Positions 18,461-26,424 of a stretch of DNA of 64,000 nucleotides are shown piece after piece (the stretch's first letter is position 1; each line of letters begins with the position of its first letter). A program made the position numbers and the translations under genes. The notes beneath the pieces are model-generated. The model saw only the letters and a list, made by a program, of their open reading frames with translations. It did not search any database and was not told where the DNA came from. Source of the stretch: Pseudomonadota bacterium (GTDB lineage: Bacteria > Pseudomonadota > Gammaproteobacteria > Burkholderiales > Rhodocyclaceae). The stretch is from positions 1-64,000 of the forward strand of contig JAFEFC010000006.1 in the NCBI GenBank assembly GCA_018240785.1, given 5' to 3'.

Positions 18461-19489
18461 ATGTTCGAGATCTTCGCTTCCACCCCTGAAAACCTGAACC
18501 TGGCCGACATGGGCGCCTTTGCCCGCCGCGTCGAAGCCATGGGCTACGACGGCCTGTTCGTGTCCGACGCGATCCACGACGGCCTGCTGCTCGCCTGCCA
18601 GGCGCTGTCGGCGACCTCTAAACTCAAGGTCGGCACCTCGGTGCTGATCGTCTTCCCGCGCAGCCCGATGAACGTCGCGCTGGCGAGCTGGGACCTGCAG
18701 AAGATGTCGGGCGGCCGCTTCGAGCTCGGCATGGGCACGCAGATCAAGCAGAACATCGAGGATCGCTACTCGGCGCGCTGGCTGCCGCCGGCCGCCGGCA
18801 TGCGCGAGTACGTCGGCGCGCTGCGCGCCATCTTCCACGCCTTCCGCACCGGCGAACGGCTGGAGTACATCGGCGAGCACTACAAGTTCACCCGCCTGCA
18901 GCCCTTCTTCAACCCGGGCCCGATCGATGCCCCGGACGTGCCGCTGATGCTGGGCGCGGTCGGCCCCAAGATGCTGGAGCTGGTCGGCAAGACCGCGGAC
19001 GGCATCCACACCCATCCGACCAACACCTCGGTGCGCTACCTGAAGGAAGTGATCCTGCCGCAGATCGCCGTCGGCACCGCACAGCGCGACCCCGGGCGCG
19101 CCAAACCCTTCATCAGCGCCAGCCAGTTCGTCGCCACCGGACCGGACGACGCCACCGTCGCCGCCGAACGCGAGCGCTTCCGCGACATGCTCGCCTTCCT
19201 GTTCTCGACCCCCGCCTATTGGGCGAGCCTGGAACTGTTCGGCTGGCAGCACGTCGGCGAACAACTGCTCGCGCTCACCCGCGAGGGGCGCTGGAAGGAC
19301 ATGCCGGGCGTGTTCACCGACGAAGTGCTCGACACCTTCCTGGTCTCGGGACGCTACGACGAACTGCCCGAACGCCTGGGCTCGCGCTTCGGCGGCCTGG
19401 TCGACCGGATCACGCTGACGGTGCCGACCGACCCGGCCAACGATGCGGCGGTGGCGGAAGCGATCAGGCAGATCCGCGCCTATCGCTGA
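18461..19489 (+). CDS. F420-dependent LLM-class oxidoreductase
   Basis: A 342-residue luciferase-like monooxygenase-fold protein of the kind that uses reduced F420 (it resembles the TIGR03617 group). The N-terminal strand-helix FASTPENLNLADMGAFARRV, the GTSVLIVFPRSPMNVA stretch near residue 50 and FELGMGTQIKQNIEDRY near 85 fit the family's TIM barrel. F420H2 would come from the pathway encoded at 4600-10342, so this is the likely local consumer of the cofactor. The reaction is unknown. It closes the operon started by tetR. Flavin use instead of F420 cannot be excluded from the sequence alone. Confidence 0.82.
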   Translation: MFEIFASTPENLNLADMGAFARRVEAMGYDGLFVSDAIHDGLLLACQALSATSKLKVGTSVLIVFPRSPMNVALASWDLQKMSGGRFELGMGTQIKQNIEDRYSARWLPPAAGMREYVGALRAIFHAFRTGERLEYIGEHYKFTRLQPFFNPGPIDAPDVPLMLGAVGPKMLELVGKTADGIHTHPTNTSVRYLKEVILPQIAVGTAQRDPGRAKPFISASQFVATGPDDATVAAERERFRDMLAFLFSTPAYWASLELFGWQHVGEQLLALTREGRWKDMPGVFTDEVLDTFLVSGRYDELPERLGSRFGGLVDRITLTVPTDPANDAAVAEAIRQIRAYR

Positions 19490-19519
19490 CGCCTGCGCGC
19501 CCGCGGCCCGGCGCCCGCA

Positions 19520-20515
19520 TCACTGGCCGCCGAGCCGCTTGCCGAAGGACACGGCGTAGGCGGGAGAGCGGAACCTGAGCACCGGATCGTCGCTCGCCTC
19601 GATGCCGTCCGCCATGACCATCGGATCGAAGTTGATGGGCTCGCACGCGGCGCCCTTCTGCGGCTCCGCCGCGGTGATGGTCAAGGTGCCGGCCTTGATT
19701 CGTTGCCGATCCGCCGGCCACTGGACGGTGGGATCATCTTCGACATCACCTGGCCGACCAAGGCTGACGATCATGTCCCAACGCACCGGCGCGCGCCTGG
19801 TGCGATCGATCAGCGCGTGTTCGAGGAAGTTCGCTCCAGCCGTCTTCAATTCGTCATCGCTCAAGCGTTTTTCGCCATCCTGCGGGACGAACTGCCAGCG
19901 CACCGGGGTGACCCGGTTCTGCCCATCCACGAACTTGAAGGTGTGGATGCCCCAGAACGAACTGTTGGCGTAACTGACCGGCGGATTGTTCGCGGCCAGG
20001 AAATCAGCCTGCGCCAGGCTGTCCGGGTGGCTGGCCTTGAATGCCTTCAGCTTCTCGGGATCGGGCTTGCGAGTCAGCGGATCGAGCCGCAGCGCCTGCA
20101 TCAGGTCGAAGAAGGTGCGCGGGGTGGCGGCGCCGAACATCGGCGTGTTGAGCATCGTGATGTGGTGCAGTTGCCCGTCCGGCAGCCTGAATTCCAGCGC
20201 CATGCCGCGTCCGCTCCTGGCGGTATCGGGTACCTCGGGATTGCCGCCGGAGAGGGAGAAGCGAGCGACGACCGGCACCGGATTGCCCGAAAAAAGCGCC
20301 GAGCGCGAATACTTCGCGGCGTCGCGCGTGCCGACGAATTCACCCACGGCGCAGGTCCCCTTGGTGTGATTTCGCCGGGCGCCGGGCGTCACGCCGAAAG
20401 CGCCTTCGATCGCCTCGACCACCTGAGGCGCCGAAATCTCCTCGCTGGCGTGCACTGCCTGCACGTTCAGCAGCATGCCCGCGGCGATCGCCGGAACCAG
20501 TGTGATTGCCTTCAT
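19520..20515 (-). CDS. srpA: Catalase-like peroxidase (SrpA type), exported
   Basis: A 331-residue haem peroxidase of the small catalase family. It starts with a Sec signal peptide (MKAITLVPAIAAGMLLNVQA, then VHASE) and so is likely periplasmic. Catalase landmarks include RRNHTKGTCAVGEF near residue 45, VARFSLSGGNPEVPD and SFWGIHTFKFV near 180. AAGGA precedes the chosen ATG; a longer frame upstream is not supported. It is the last gene of the lipoprotein-sigma-anti-sigma group, 44 bases after the anti-sigma gene, and is probably a target of that sigma factor, as is common for this arrangement. Confidence 0.85.
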   Translation of the reverse strand: MKAITLVPAIAAGMLLNVQAVHASEEISAPQVVEAIEGAFGVTPGARRNHTKGTCAVGEFVGTRDAAKYSRSALFSGNPVPVVARFSLSGGNPEVPDTARSGRGMALEFRLPDGQLHHITMLNTPMFGAATPRTFFDLMQALRLDPLTRKPDPEKLKAFKASHPDSLAQADFLAANNPPVSYANSSFWGIHTFKFVDGQNRVTPVRWQFVPQDGEKRLSDDELKTAGANFLEHALIDRTRRAPVRWDMIVSLGRPGDVEDDPTVQWPADRQRIKAGTLTITAAEPQKGAACEPINFDPMVMADGIEASDDPVLRFRSPAYAVSFGKRLGGQ

Positions 20516-20559
20516 GTTCGTCCTTCTTGTTGGGTTGTCGTCATGCATTCACCCGGCAG

Positions 20560-21378
20560 TCAATCGCCTCGTGCCAGGTGGTCCTGCAACTGGTCGTAAA
20601 CCGCGGTGGCGATCCGCGCCAGTTCATTCTTCGAGATGCCCGCCGAGAGCGCATAGCCCAACTTGCCATCGATCCAGTAGAAGACGTTGACCGGCCCCTC
20701 CTGGGCGAAGCGGAAGGCGGTATCGCGATTGGTCGTGTTCTCGGTGCTGACGTAGAGGGTGAGCCGCTGGCCGCTGGCGTCGTGATACATGAACTGGGCC
20801 ACGGGCCCGCTGCTCCCCGGCAGCAGGCGGCCACCGATCAACTCGTAGCCGAGCTCGCCCAGCTTCGGCGGCCGGATGGGCGTGCCCAGCCGCTTGGAAA
20901 GCCAGGTCACCAGTTGATCCTCGTGCTCGGCAGTGATTTCAACCGGCCGCTTCACGTCGGGGCTGAAGACGACGTGCGCGATGGCGGCCTGATGCGCAAG
21001 CGGGGACGCGGAGGCCGCAACCATCGGCGGACGGTAGTGATCATGGGCAAGCCAGCCCGCCGCGCCACCGAGCAATCCGATGACGAGGCTGGCCGCGATG
21101 CGCTGCAGCGACCAGCGCGACAGCACCGCCGGTTGCGGCGCCGGTTGCGGCGATGGCGGCGGTTCGGCCAGCGCCCTGAGTCGATCGGGCAGCGGCTCGT
21201 CGAGCACGGCGTCGAACAGCCCGTGCAGGCTCCGTTTCTGATCGCGGTAGGCGTCCGCCCGCAGGGCATCCTCGGGGTGCTCGGCGAGCCATGCTGCAAT
21301 TTCCGCGTGGCGCCCTTCGGAGAGTTCACCGTCGACGAAGGCATGCAGGTCGGAATCGGGGATCGGGGGAAGACTCAT
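20560..21378 (-). CDS. Membrane anti-sigma factor
   Basis: A 272-residue protein. The first 60 residues (DSDLHAFVDGELSEGRHAEI) match the cytoplasmic zinc-free anti-sigma domain. A proline-rich linker follows, then one membrane helix (about 92-112, IAASLVIGLLGGAAGWLA) and a periplasmic domain. Its start overlaps the sigma factor stop in ATGA, so the pair is made together. It would hold the sigma factor at the membrane until a periplasmic signal, perhaps oxidants, releases it. Confidence 0.85.
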   Translation of the reverse strand: MSLPPIPDSDLHAFVDGELSEGRHAEIAAWLAEHPEDALRADAYRDQKRSLHGLFDAVLDEPLPDRLRALAEPPPSPQPAPQPAVLSRWSLQRIAASLVIGLLGGAAGWLAHDHYRPPMVAASASPLAHQAAIAHVVFSPDVKRPVEITAEHEDQLVTWLSKRLGTPIRPPKLGELGYELIGGRLLPGSSGPVAQFMYHDASGQRLTLYVSTENTTNRDTAFRFAQEGPVNVFYWIDGKLGYALSAGISKNELARIATAVYDQLQDHLARGD

Positions 21379-21875
21379 CGCACGACTCGCAGTTGGGCAG
21401 GCTTCGACCGGGCATCGAGAACCCGGCGCAGCCGCTCGCGCCCGCGGGCAAGGCGGGACATCACGGTGCCGGCCGGAATGTTCAGCGTCGCGGCGACTTC
21501 CGCGTAGCTCATGTCCTCGAGCGCGACCAGCAGCACCACCGCGCGCTGCTCCTCGGGCAGGCAGGACAACGCGGCTTCCAGCTCGCGGAGCTCGATACGA
21601 TCCATCTGCGTGGCACGCGTGGGAAGCTCGAGCACCTCGTCGTCAATCGGCGTCACGGCAAGGGTCGGGCGCCGGGTCTGGTCGATCCTGAGGTTGTGCA
21701 TGATGGAAAGCAGCCAGGAACGGAGATCGCTTCCCGGCTGCCATTGGGAAACCCGCGACCAGGCGCGCTCGAGCGTGTCCTGCACCAGGTCGTCGGCCGC
21801 CTCGCGAGAGCCGACGAGCGCCCGCGCGTAGCGACGCAGGCGCGGCAATTCGGCGAGGATCGCGCGGCTGTCCAT
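21375..21875 (-). CDS. ECF-type RNA polymerase sigma factor
   Basis: A 166-residue sigma-70 family protein. Region 2 is seen in ALVGSREAADDLVQDTLERA and DLRSWLLSIMHNLRID; region 4 in LPEEQRAVVLLVALEDMSYA and PAGTVMSRLARGRERL. The start used is the ATG at 21875, six bases beyond the lipoprotein stop. It lies between a lipoprotein gene and its anti-sigma partner and probably drives this whole group. The target promoter was not identified with confidence. Confidence 0.9.
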   Translation of the reverse strand: MDSRAILAELPRLRRYARALVGSREAADDLVQDTLERAWSRVSQWQPGSDLRSWLLSIMHNLRIDQTRRPTLAVTPIDDEVLELPTRATQMDRIELRELEAALSCLPEEQRAVVLLVALEDMSYAEVAATLNIPAGTVMSRLARGRERLRRVLDARSKPAQLRVVR

Positions 21876-21880
21876 CGATT

Positions 21881-22270
21881 TCAGGGACGCGCGACGTGCC
21901 AGACGTTGTTGAACCCATCGCCGGTCCTGTCTCCCGGCTTCTGGTCCTTGGCCCAGAAGTACAGCGGCTTGCCCTTGTACGCCCATTGCTTGCTGCCGTC
22001 GTCGCGCGTCACGATGCTGTAGTCGGCCGCGGCCGTTGCGCCTTCGGTGACCATAAGCGGCGGCCAGTTGGTGGCGCACGGGCCGTTGCACGTGCTCTTG
22101 CCGCTGCCCGCCGCGTCCTTGTCGAAGGTGTAGAGGGTCATGCCGTTGCTGCCGGTGAGGATGCCGTCACTCGTGCGCGCCGGGCCGGAAGCCTGGACGG
22201 TGTAACCGGCACACGCGGCCAGCAGGGCGGTGGAAAGGATCAACGGGGCGGATTTCTTCAGGATGTTCAT
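21881..22270 (-). CDS. Secreted lipoprotein with COG4315-type repeat
   Basis: A 129-residue lipoprotein. The signal ends in the lipobox LLAAC (Cys20). The body has the paired motif of the COG4315/PF03640 family: NGMTLYTFDKDAAGSGKSTC with NGPCATNWPP, then DDGSKQWAYKGKPLYFWAKD. The function of the family is unknown; it is often found with ECF sigma factors and peroxidases, as here. AAGGAG lies upstream of the ATG. It is the first gene of the group, so the promoter lies in 22271-22439. Confidence 0.88.
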   Translation of the reverse strand: MNILKKSAPLILSTALLAACAGYTVQASGPARTSDGILTGSNGMTLYTFDKDAAGSGKSTCNGPCATNWPPLMVTEGATAAADYSIVTRDDGSKQWAYKGKPLYFWAKDQKPGDRTGDGFNNVWHVARP

Positions 22271-22439
22271 GTCTTTCTCCTTGGCGGGGTCTGCAAACGA
22301 ATCGCCTGCACTCTGGTAAACGAGCCGCGCAGGCAGATTATTCCCGCGCCTTGAAAAAAGATTCGACGCCTTGCCCTTCAGGATGCGCCGCGTGGACCGC
22401 GGCCCGGATCACCGTCCGGGGCGCGCCGGCCGGGGCCGC

Positions 22440-23639
22440 TCATTTGCGGTGCACGTCATGCGTGACGAATGGTTCCTCGGCCGTCGGCATGTCCAGCCAG
22501 TCGGGATGCGCCAGACTGCGCCGGATGTCCTCCAGGCCGGATTCCCAGTGATCGCGCATCGTGCGCGCACCGAACTGGAAATCCTTGAAGCTGCCCTCGC
22601 AGCGCTTGTCCCGGTAGATCAGGTGGAACACGTTGAACAGCCGGTCGCAGGCCTCTTCGGCCGCTCGCCGGTACCAGGGGTTGTGCTCGCGCGCATCCTC
22701 CGGCACCAGCTTCATCAGTTCGCCGAGCAGGCGGCGATGTTTCTGCATGGTCGCCACATAGGTGGTGATCATGCGCGTCCGGCTCGAGTACTGGATGTCC
22801 TTCTGGCGCAGCACCACCGCGGGCAGATCGCCCGGCAGCGCGCCACGTGCGCTCCACAGATCGACCTGGAAGACCAGCGAGTTCCTGCGCGGCGTGGTGA
22901 CCAGCACTTCCTGCAGCGGGGTGTTCGACACCACGCCGCCGTCCCAGTAGTACCCGCCGTCGATCTCCACCGCCGGGAAGCCCGGCGGCAGGGCGCCCGA
23001 GGCCATGAAATGCTCGGCGTGCAGGCGCTCCCTGGTGTTGTCGAAGTAGACGAAATTGCCGGTTGCGACGTTCACCGCGCCGACCGATACCCGAAGGTCG
23101 CGGCTGTCATTGAGCCGGTCGAAATCGACCAGGGCCTCGAGCGTCGCCTTCAGCGGCGTGGTGTCGTAGTAGCTCGTCGTGTCGGGAGTGGCGGAGCCAT
23201 CGAGGCCGAAGGGGGCACGGGGCCGGAAGAACCCGTTCTGGCCTTCGGTCAGTGCGCGCCACGCTTCCCAGCGGTTGACCAGCTCGATCAGCGGTTCGGG
23301 CCAGGCGCTGGCATCGAGCTGGCTCATCGGACTGGATGGCAGCAGCGGCGGCCGGCAGATCGTCTCCCAGAATTCCTGCAGACGTGCGACGCGCCGTTCC
23401 GGCGGGTTGCCGGCGATGATCGCCGCATTGAGGGCGCCGATCGAAATCCCGGCCACCCAGTTCGGATGCAACTGCGCCTCGGCCAGGCCCTGATAGACGC
23501 CGGCTTGATAGGCGCCCAGAGCGCCGCCGCCCTGCAGGACCAGCGCCACCACCTGATACCGATGGTCGGCCGGCAGGCTCGGACTCCGGTAGGAGTCATT
23601 GCCCCGGCGCGGGGTGCTCCTTGACCTGCGGGCCGCCAT
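22440..23639 (-). CDS. Patatin-like phospholipase with DUF3734 C-terminus
   Basis: A 399-residue serine acyl hydrolase. LVLQGGGALGAYQAGVY is the oxyanion loop, GISIG (GxSxG) holds the nucleophile Ser, and the dyad Asp is in DGG within YYWDGGVVSN. The C-terminal 150 residues resemble DUF3734, the usual partner of this patatin group. In many betaproteobacteria a 3-hydroxybutyrate dehydrogenase gene lies next to it; here only a shortened remnant of that gene remains directly upstream (23649-23777). Likely role is lipid or polyhydroxyalkanoate-related hydrolysis; this is family knowledge, not shown here. Confidence 0.88.
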   Translation of the reverse strand: MAARRSRSTPRRGNDSYRSPSLPADHRYQVVALVLQGGGALGAYQAGVYQGLAEAQLHPNWVAGISIGALNAAIIAGNPPERRVARLQEFWETICRPPLLPSSPMSQLDASAWPEPLIELVNRWEAWRALTEGQNGFFRPRAPFGLDGSATPDTTSYYDTTPLKATLEALVDFDRLNDSRDLRVSVGAVNVATGNFVYFDNTRERLHAEHFMASGALPPGFPAVEIDGGYYWDGGVVSNTPLQEVLVTTPRRNSLVFQVDLWSARGALPGDLPAVVLRQKDIQYSSRTRMITTYVATMQKHRRLLGELMKLVPEDAREHNPWYRRAAEEACDRLFNVFHLIYRDKRCEGSFKDFQFGARTMRDHWESGLEDIRRSLAHPDWLDMPTAEEPFVTHDVHRK

Positions 23640-23648
23640 GCCGGCACC

Positions 23649-23777
23649 CTACTGCATGTGCCAGCCGTGGCTCACGACGAGCGACTGGCCGGTCAGTGCG
23701 GCGCTCGGGGAGGCGGCCATGGCCCGGCCGCCGCCGGTGACGAGTGCGACTTCTCCATTCAGCATTTCGTTCTCCAT
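23649..23777 (-). pseudogene. Remnant of 3-hydroxybutyrate dehydrogenase-like SDR with internal deletion
   Basis: A 42-codon frame joins a clear SDR start (MENEMLNGEVALVTGGG) straight to a clear SDR end (AALTGQSLVVSHGWHMQ) and a stop. A complete gene of this family is about 260 residues, so roughly 220 codons between the cofactor loop and the C-terminus are missing while the frame is kept. The joint lies at the RAMAASPS residues. It cannot be an active enzyme. It sits at the usual place for the SDR partner of the patatin gene. Confidence 0.75.
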
Positions 23778-23927
23778 CGCCAGGCGGCGTGGCTGCGAAC
23801 CGGGGCACCACCACGCCTGCCCTGCGCACCTTTCTTTGAGCCGCGCTTCGGCCGCGGGTTCGCTCCGCCCGAGAGGGACTGCGCAGCGATCCGTCCGGGC
23901 CGCAGCATCACGGGCCGCTCGCCGCCC

Positions 23928-24120
23928 GCATTCCGCAGGCGAGGCGCTCGCCTGCCGCAGCCAGGCGACCAGGTCGGCCCGTTCCTGGGCATCGGCAATA
24001 CCAGCATAGTCCATCGCCGCACCTGGAATCATGGCGGTGGGATTGGTCAGGAAGCGGTCCAGCGTGTCGGCGTTCCACACGATGGATGGGGCGCGCGGGG
24101 AAAAGCTTGCAGCCGGGTGC
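23928..24120 (-). pseudogene. C-terminal remnant of a class I cytochrome c
   Basis: Read on the minus strand, the segment encodes SIVWNADTLDRFLTNPTAMI, PGAAMDYAGI and AQERADLVAWLRQA, the typical end of a small cytochrome c, with the Met haem ligand in the PGAAM motif. The N-terminal CXXCH haem site and a start codon are missing, and the reading frame runs on past the normal end. It is therefore a truncated, non-functional copy next to the deleted SDR. Together they show a deletion-scarred spot between the patatin and the transporter. Confidence 0.65.
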
Positions 24121-24190
24121 GAGCGGCCGCCGGGCGGCGGCCTCAACCGTGCGCCGGACGCGCACGCGGCGGGAAGCGCGCGCGACAACC

Positions 24191-25615
24191 TCAGCGCTGC
24201 GGCTTCATCCGCAGCGCCGCCACCAGCGCCAGCGCGAACACCAGGGTGAGGAGCGCGAAGGCCTGCGAATAGGCCCAGTGGATGCCCGGCGGCTGGGCGC
24301 CGTAGGCGACGATGCGCCATTCGACGAACACGGCGGCGATCGCCACGCCCAACACACCGCCGAACTGGCGCGTGTAGTTGCTGACCATCGATGCCTGGCC
24401 GACCTGCTGTGGCCGCACCCCTTTCAGCGAGGCGACGGTCAGCGCCGGAATGGTGAGGCCGAGGCCGAGGCGCCCGACCATGCACACCGCAACCACGCCG
24501 GTGTAGCTGATGGACGCGCCGAGCACGGCGAACGGCAGGAAGGAAACGCCGAACACCGCCAGCCCCCACACCATCACCGGCCGCGGCGAGTAGTGGTCGG
24601 TGAGCCAGCCCGCGATCGGAATCACCACCGCCAGCAGAAGCCCGCCGGGCAGCAGTGCGAGGCCCGACAGCGCCGCGTCGTAGCCCAACGCCTGCTGCAG
24701 GAACACCGGGATCAGGTAGGTCGACGCATAGAGCCCGCAGCCATAGACCAGCCCGACCACTGCGCCCATGGCGAAGCTGCGTTCCGCGAACAGGGAAAGG
24801 GAAACGATGGGCGCCGACGCGCGGCGCGCGTGGCGGACGAAGGCGAACACGCACAGCGCCACCAGCACCAGCATGGCCAGCGTCCGCGGCGCCATCAGGC
24901 CGGCCTGGCGCAGGCTGGTGATGAAGTCGATCGCCGCCAGCGAGGCCGCGCACAGAATGCCGACGCCGAGCCAGTCGAAAGGATGCCGCTGGTTCGTCTC
25001 GGAGCGGGCGAGCAGGTACAGCCCGCACACGCCGGCCACGATGCAGAACGGCAGGGTCATCAGGAAGATCGCCTGCCAGCCGAAGCGCTCGAGCAGCACG
25101 CCGGCCAGCGAGGGTGCCGCCGCAGGCGCCAGCACAATGCCGAAGCCAAGCAAGCCGTGCGCCCTGCCCTGGCTCGCCGCGGGAAAGTGCCGTATCACGA
25201 CCATGATGGTGAGCGGCTGCAGCAGCCCGGCGGCGATGCCCTGCAGCACCCGCATCGCCACGATGAAACCGAAGTCGCTCCCCAGCGCCCCTGCCACGCT
25301 GGTCAGCGCGAGCATCAGGTTGGCACCGAGGAAAAGGCGGCGGAAACCCACGCGCTCGAGCAGCCAGGGCGTCGGCAGCATGGCCAGCGTGAGCGCGGCC
25401 AGGAAGCCGGTGATCGCCCACTGCACCTGGTGCTGCCCAAGCCCGAAATGCAGCCCGAGGGCCGGCACCGCGACGTTGAAGCTGGTGGTGGCGAGCACCG
25501 AGGCGATGATGCCGGTTCCGACCACTGCCAGCGCGAGCCACTTATAGGCTTCGCCGTAGCGTGCGAGCAGCGCATCGTGCTCCGGAGCCGGCGGCAGCCA
25601 GTGCTTGGGCATCAT
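24191..25615 (-). CDS. MFS transporter, DHA2/EmrB-like
   Basis: A 474-residue inner-membrane protein with about 14 hydrophobic segments of the drug:proton antiporter type. After the first helix, the sequence VQWAITGFLAALTLAMLPTP and MRVLQGIAAGLLQP match conserved MFS regions. The start ATG at 25615 is five bases after the stop of the SDR upstream, so it belongs to the same operon as the acyl-CoA genes. It may move a pathway substrate or toxic intermediate; direction is not shown. Confidence 0.85.
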   Translation of the reverse strand: MMPKHWLPPAPEHDALLARYGEAYKWLALAVVGTGIIASVLATTSFNVAVPALGLHFGLGQHQVQWAITGFLAALTLAMLPTPWLLERVGFRRLFLGANLMLALTSVAGALGSDFGFIVAMRVLQGIAAGLLQPLTIMVVIRHFPAASQGRAHGLLGFGIVLAPAAAPSLAGVLLERFGWQAIFLMTLPFCIVAGVCGLYLLARSETNQRHPFDWLGVGILCAASLAAIDFITSLRQAGLMAPRTLAMLVLVALCVFAFVRHARRASAPIVSLSLFAERSFAMGAVVGLVYGCGLYASTYLIPVFLQQALGYDAALSGLALLPGGLLLAVVIPIAGWLTDHYSPRPVMVWGLAVFGVSFLPFAVLGASISYTGVVAVCMVGRLGLGLTIPALTVASLKGVRPQQVGQASMVSNYTRQFGGVLGVAIAAVFVEWRIVAYGAQPPGIHWAYSQAFALLTLVFALALVAALRMKPQR

Positions 25616-25620
25616 CCGTG

Positions 25621-26421
25621 TCAGCGCGCCGCTGGCTGCCAGGACACGCCGTTGATGTGCGAGCCGCCATCGAGAAAGACGGTGTTGCCAGTCATGTAAG
25701 CGCCGGCATCGCTGCAGATGAAGGCGAGGATGCTGCCGATGTCCTGCTCGGGCTCGCCCATGCGGCCCATCGGGTTCTGCCTGAGCAGTTGCGCCGCGTT
25801 CTCCGGGGAGGCGGCAGCGAAGCGCTCGTAGGCCGGAGTGCGCGCACCCGGGCACACCGCATTCACGGTGATGCCGTGCGCCGCCCATTCGCGTGCGGCG
25901 CTGCGAGTGAGGCAGCGCAGCGCTTCCTTGCTGACGTTGTAGTCGGCGGTGTACATGTGCGCATTGACGCCGTTGAGCGAGCACATGTTGATGATGCGCC
26001 CCCAGCGCTGCGCCTTCATGTGCGGGAAGGCACGCTGCATCGCCGCCAGCGGGGCGTAGAAGCTGCCCTGCAGCGCACGGGCGAAATCCGTCGCCGGCTT
26101 GGTTTCGATCGGACCGGGCAGATTGCCGAGATACGCGTTGTTGATGAGGATGTGGAGCGCACCGAAACGCTCGACCGCCGCATCGACCAGCGCCTCCATG
26201 CTCGCGCTGTCAGCGATGTCGCAGCCGATCGCCACCGCCTCGCCGCCGCGCGACTGCACGATGGCCACGGTCTCGGCGGCGGTGTCCGCGTTGATGTCGG
26301 ACACCACGACGCGCGCGCCCTGCTGCGCCAGTTGCAAGGCCACGCCGCGGCCGATGCCCTGGCCGGCGCCGGTGACGATGGCAACCCGTTCGCCCAGTAC
26401 GCCCACGCCCGTGGTCGCCAT
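25621..26421 (-). CDS. Short-chain dehydrogenase/reductase
   Basis: A 266-residue classical SDR. The cofactor loop VTGAGQGIG is at residues 16-24; acidic Asp after the second strand (VVSDINAD) favours NAD(H). The active site has the Ser in NMCSLNG and YNVSK. It overlaps nothing but lies three bases after the acyl-CoA dehydrogenase stop, within the long minus-strand operon. A 3-hydroxyacyl-CoA or hydroxysteroid dehydrogenase role is plausible from context only. Confidence 0.88.
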   Translation of the reverse strand: MATTGVGVLGERVAIVTGAGQGIGRGVALQLAQQGARVVVSDINADTAAETVAIVQSRGGEAVAIGCDIADSASMEALVDAAVERFGALHILINNAYLGNLPGPIETKPATDFARALQGSFYAPLAAMQRAFPHMKAQRWGRIINMCSLNGVNAHMYTADYNVSKEALRCLTRSAAREWAAHGITVNAVCPGARTPAYERFAAASPENAAQLLRQNPMGRMGEPEQDIGSILAFICSDAGAYMTGNTVFLDGGSHINGVSWQPAAR

Positions 26422-26424
26422 CGC

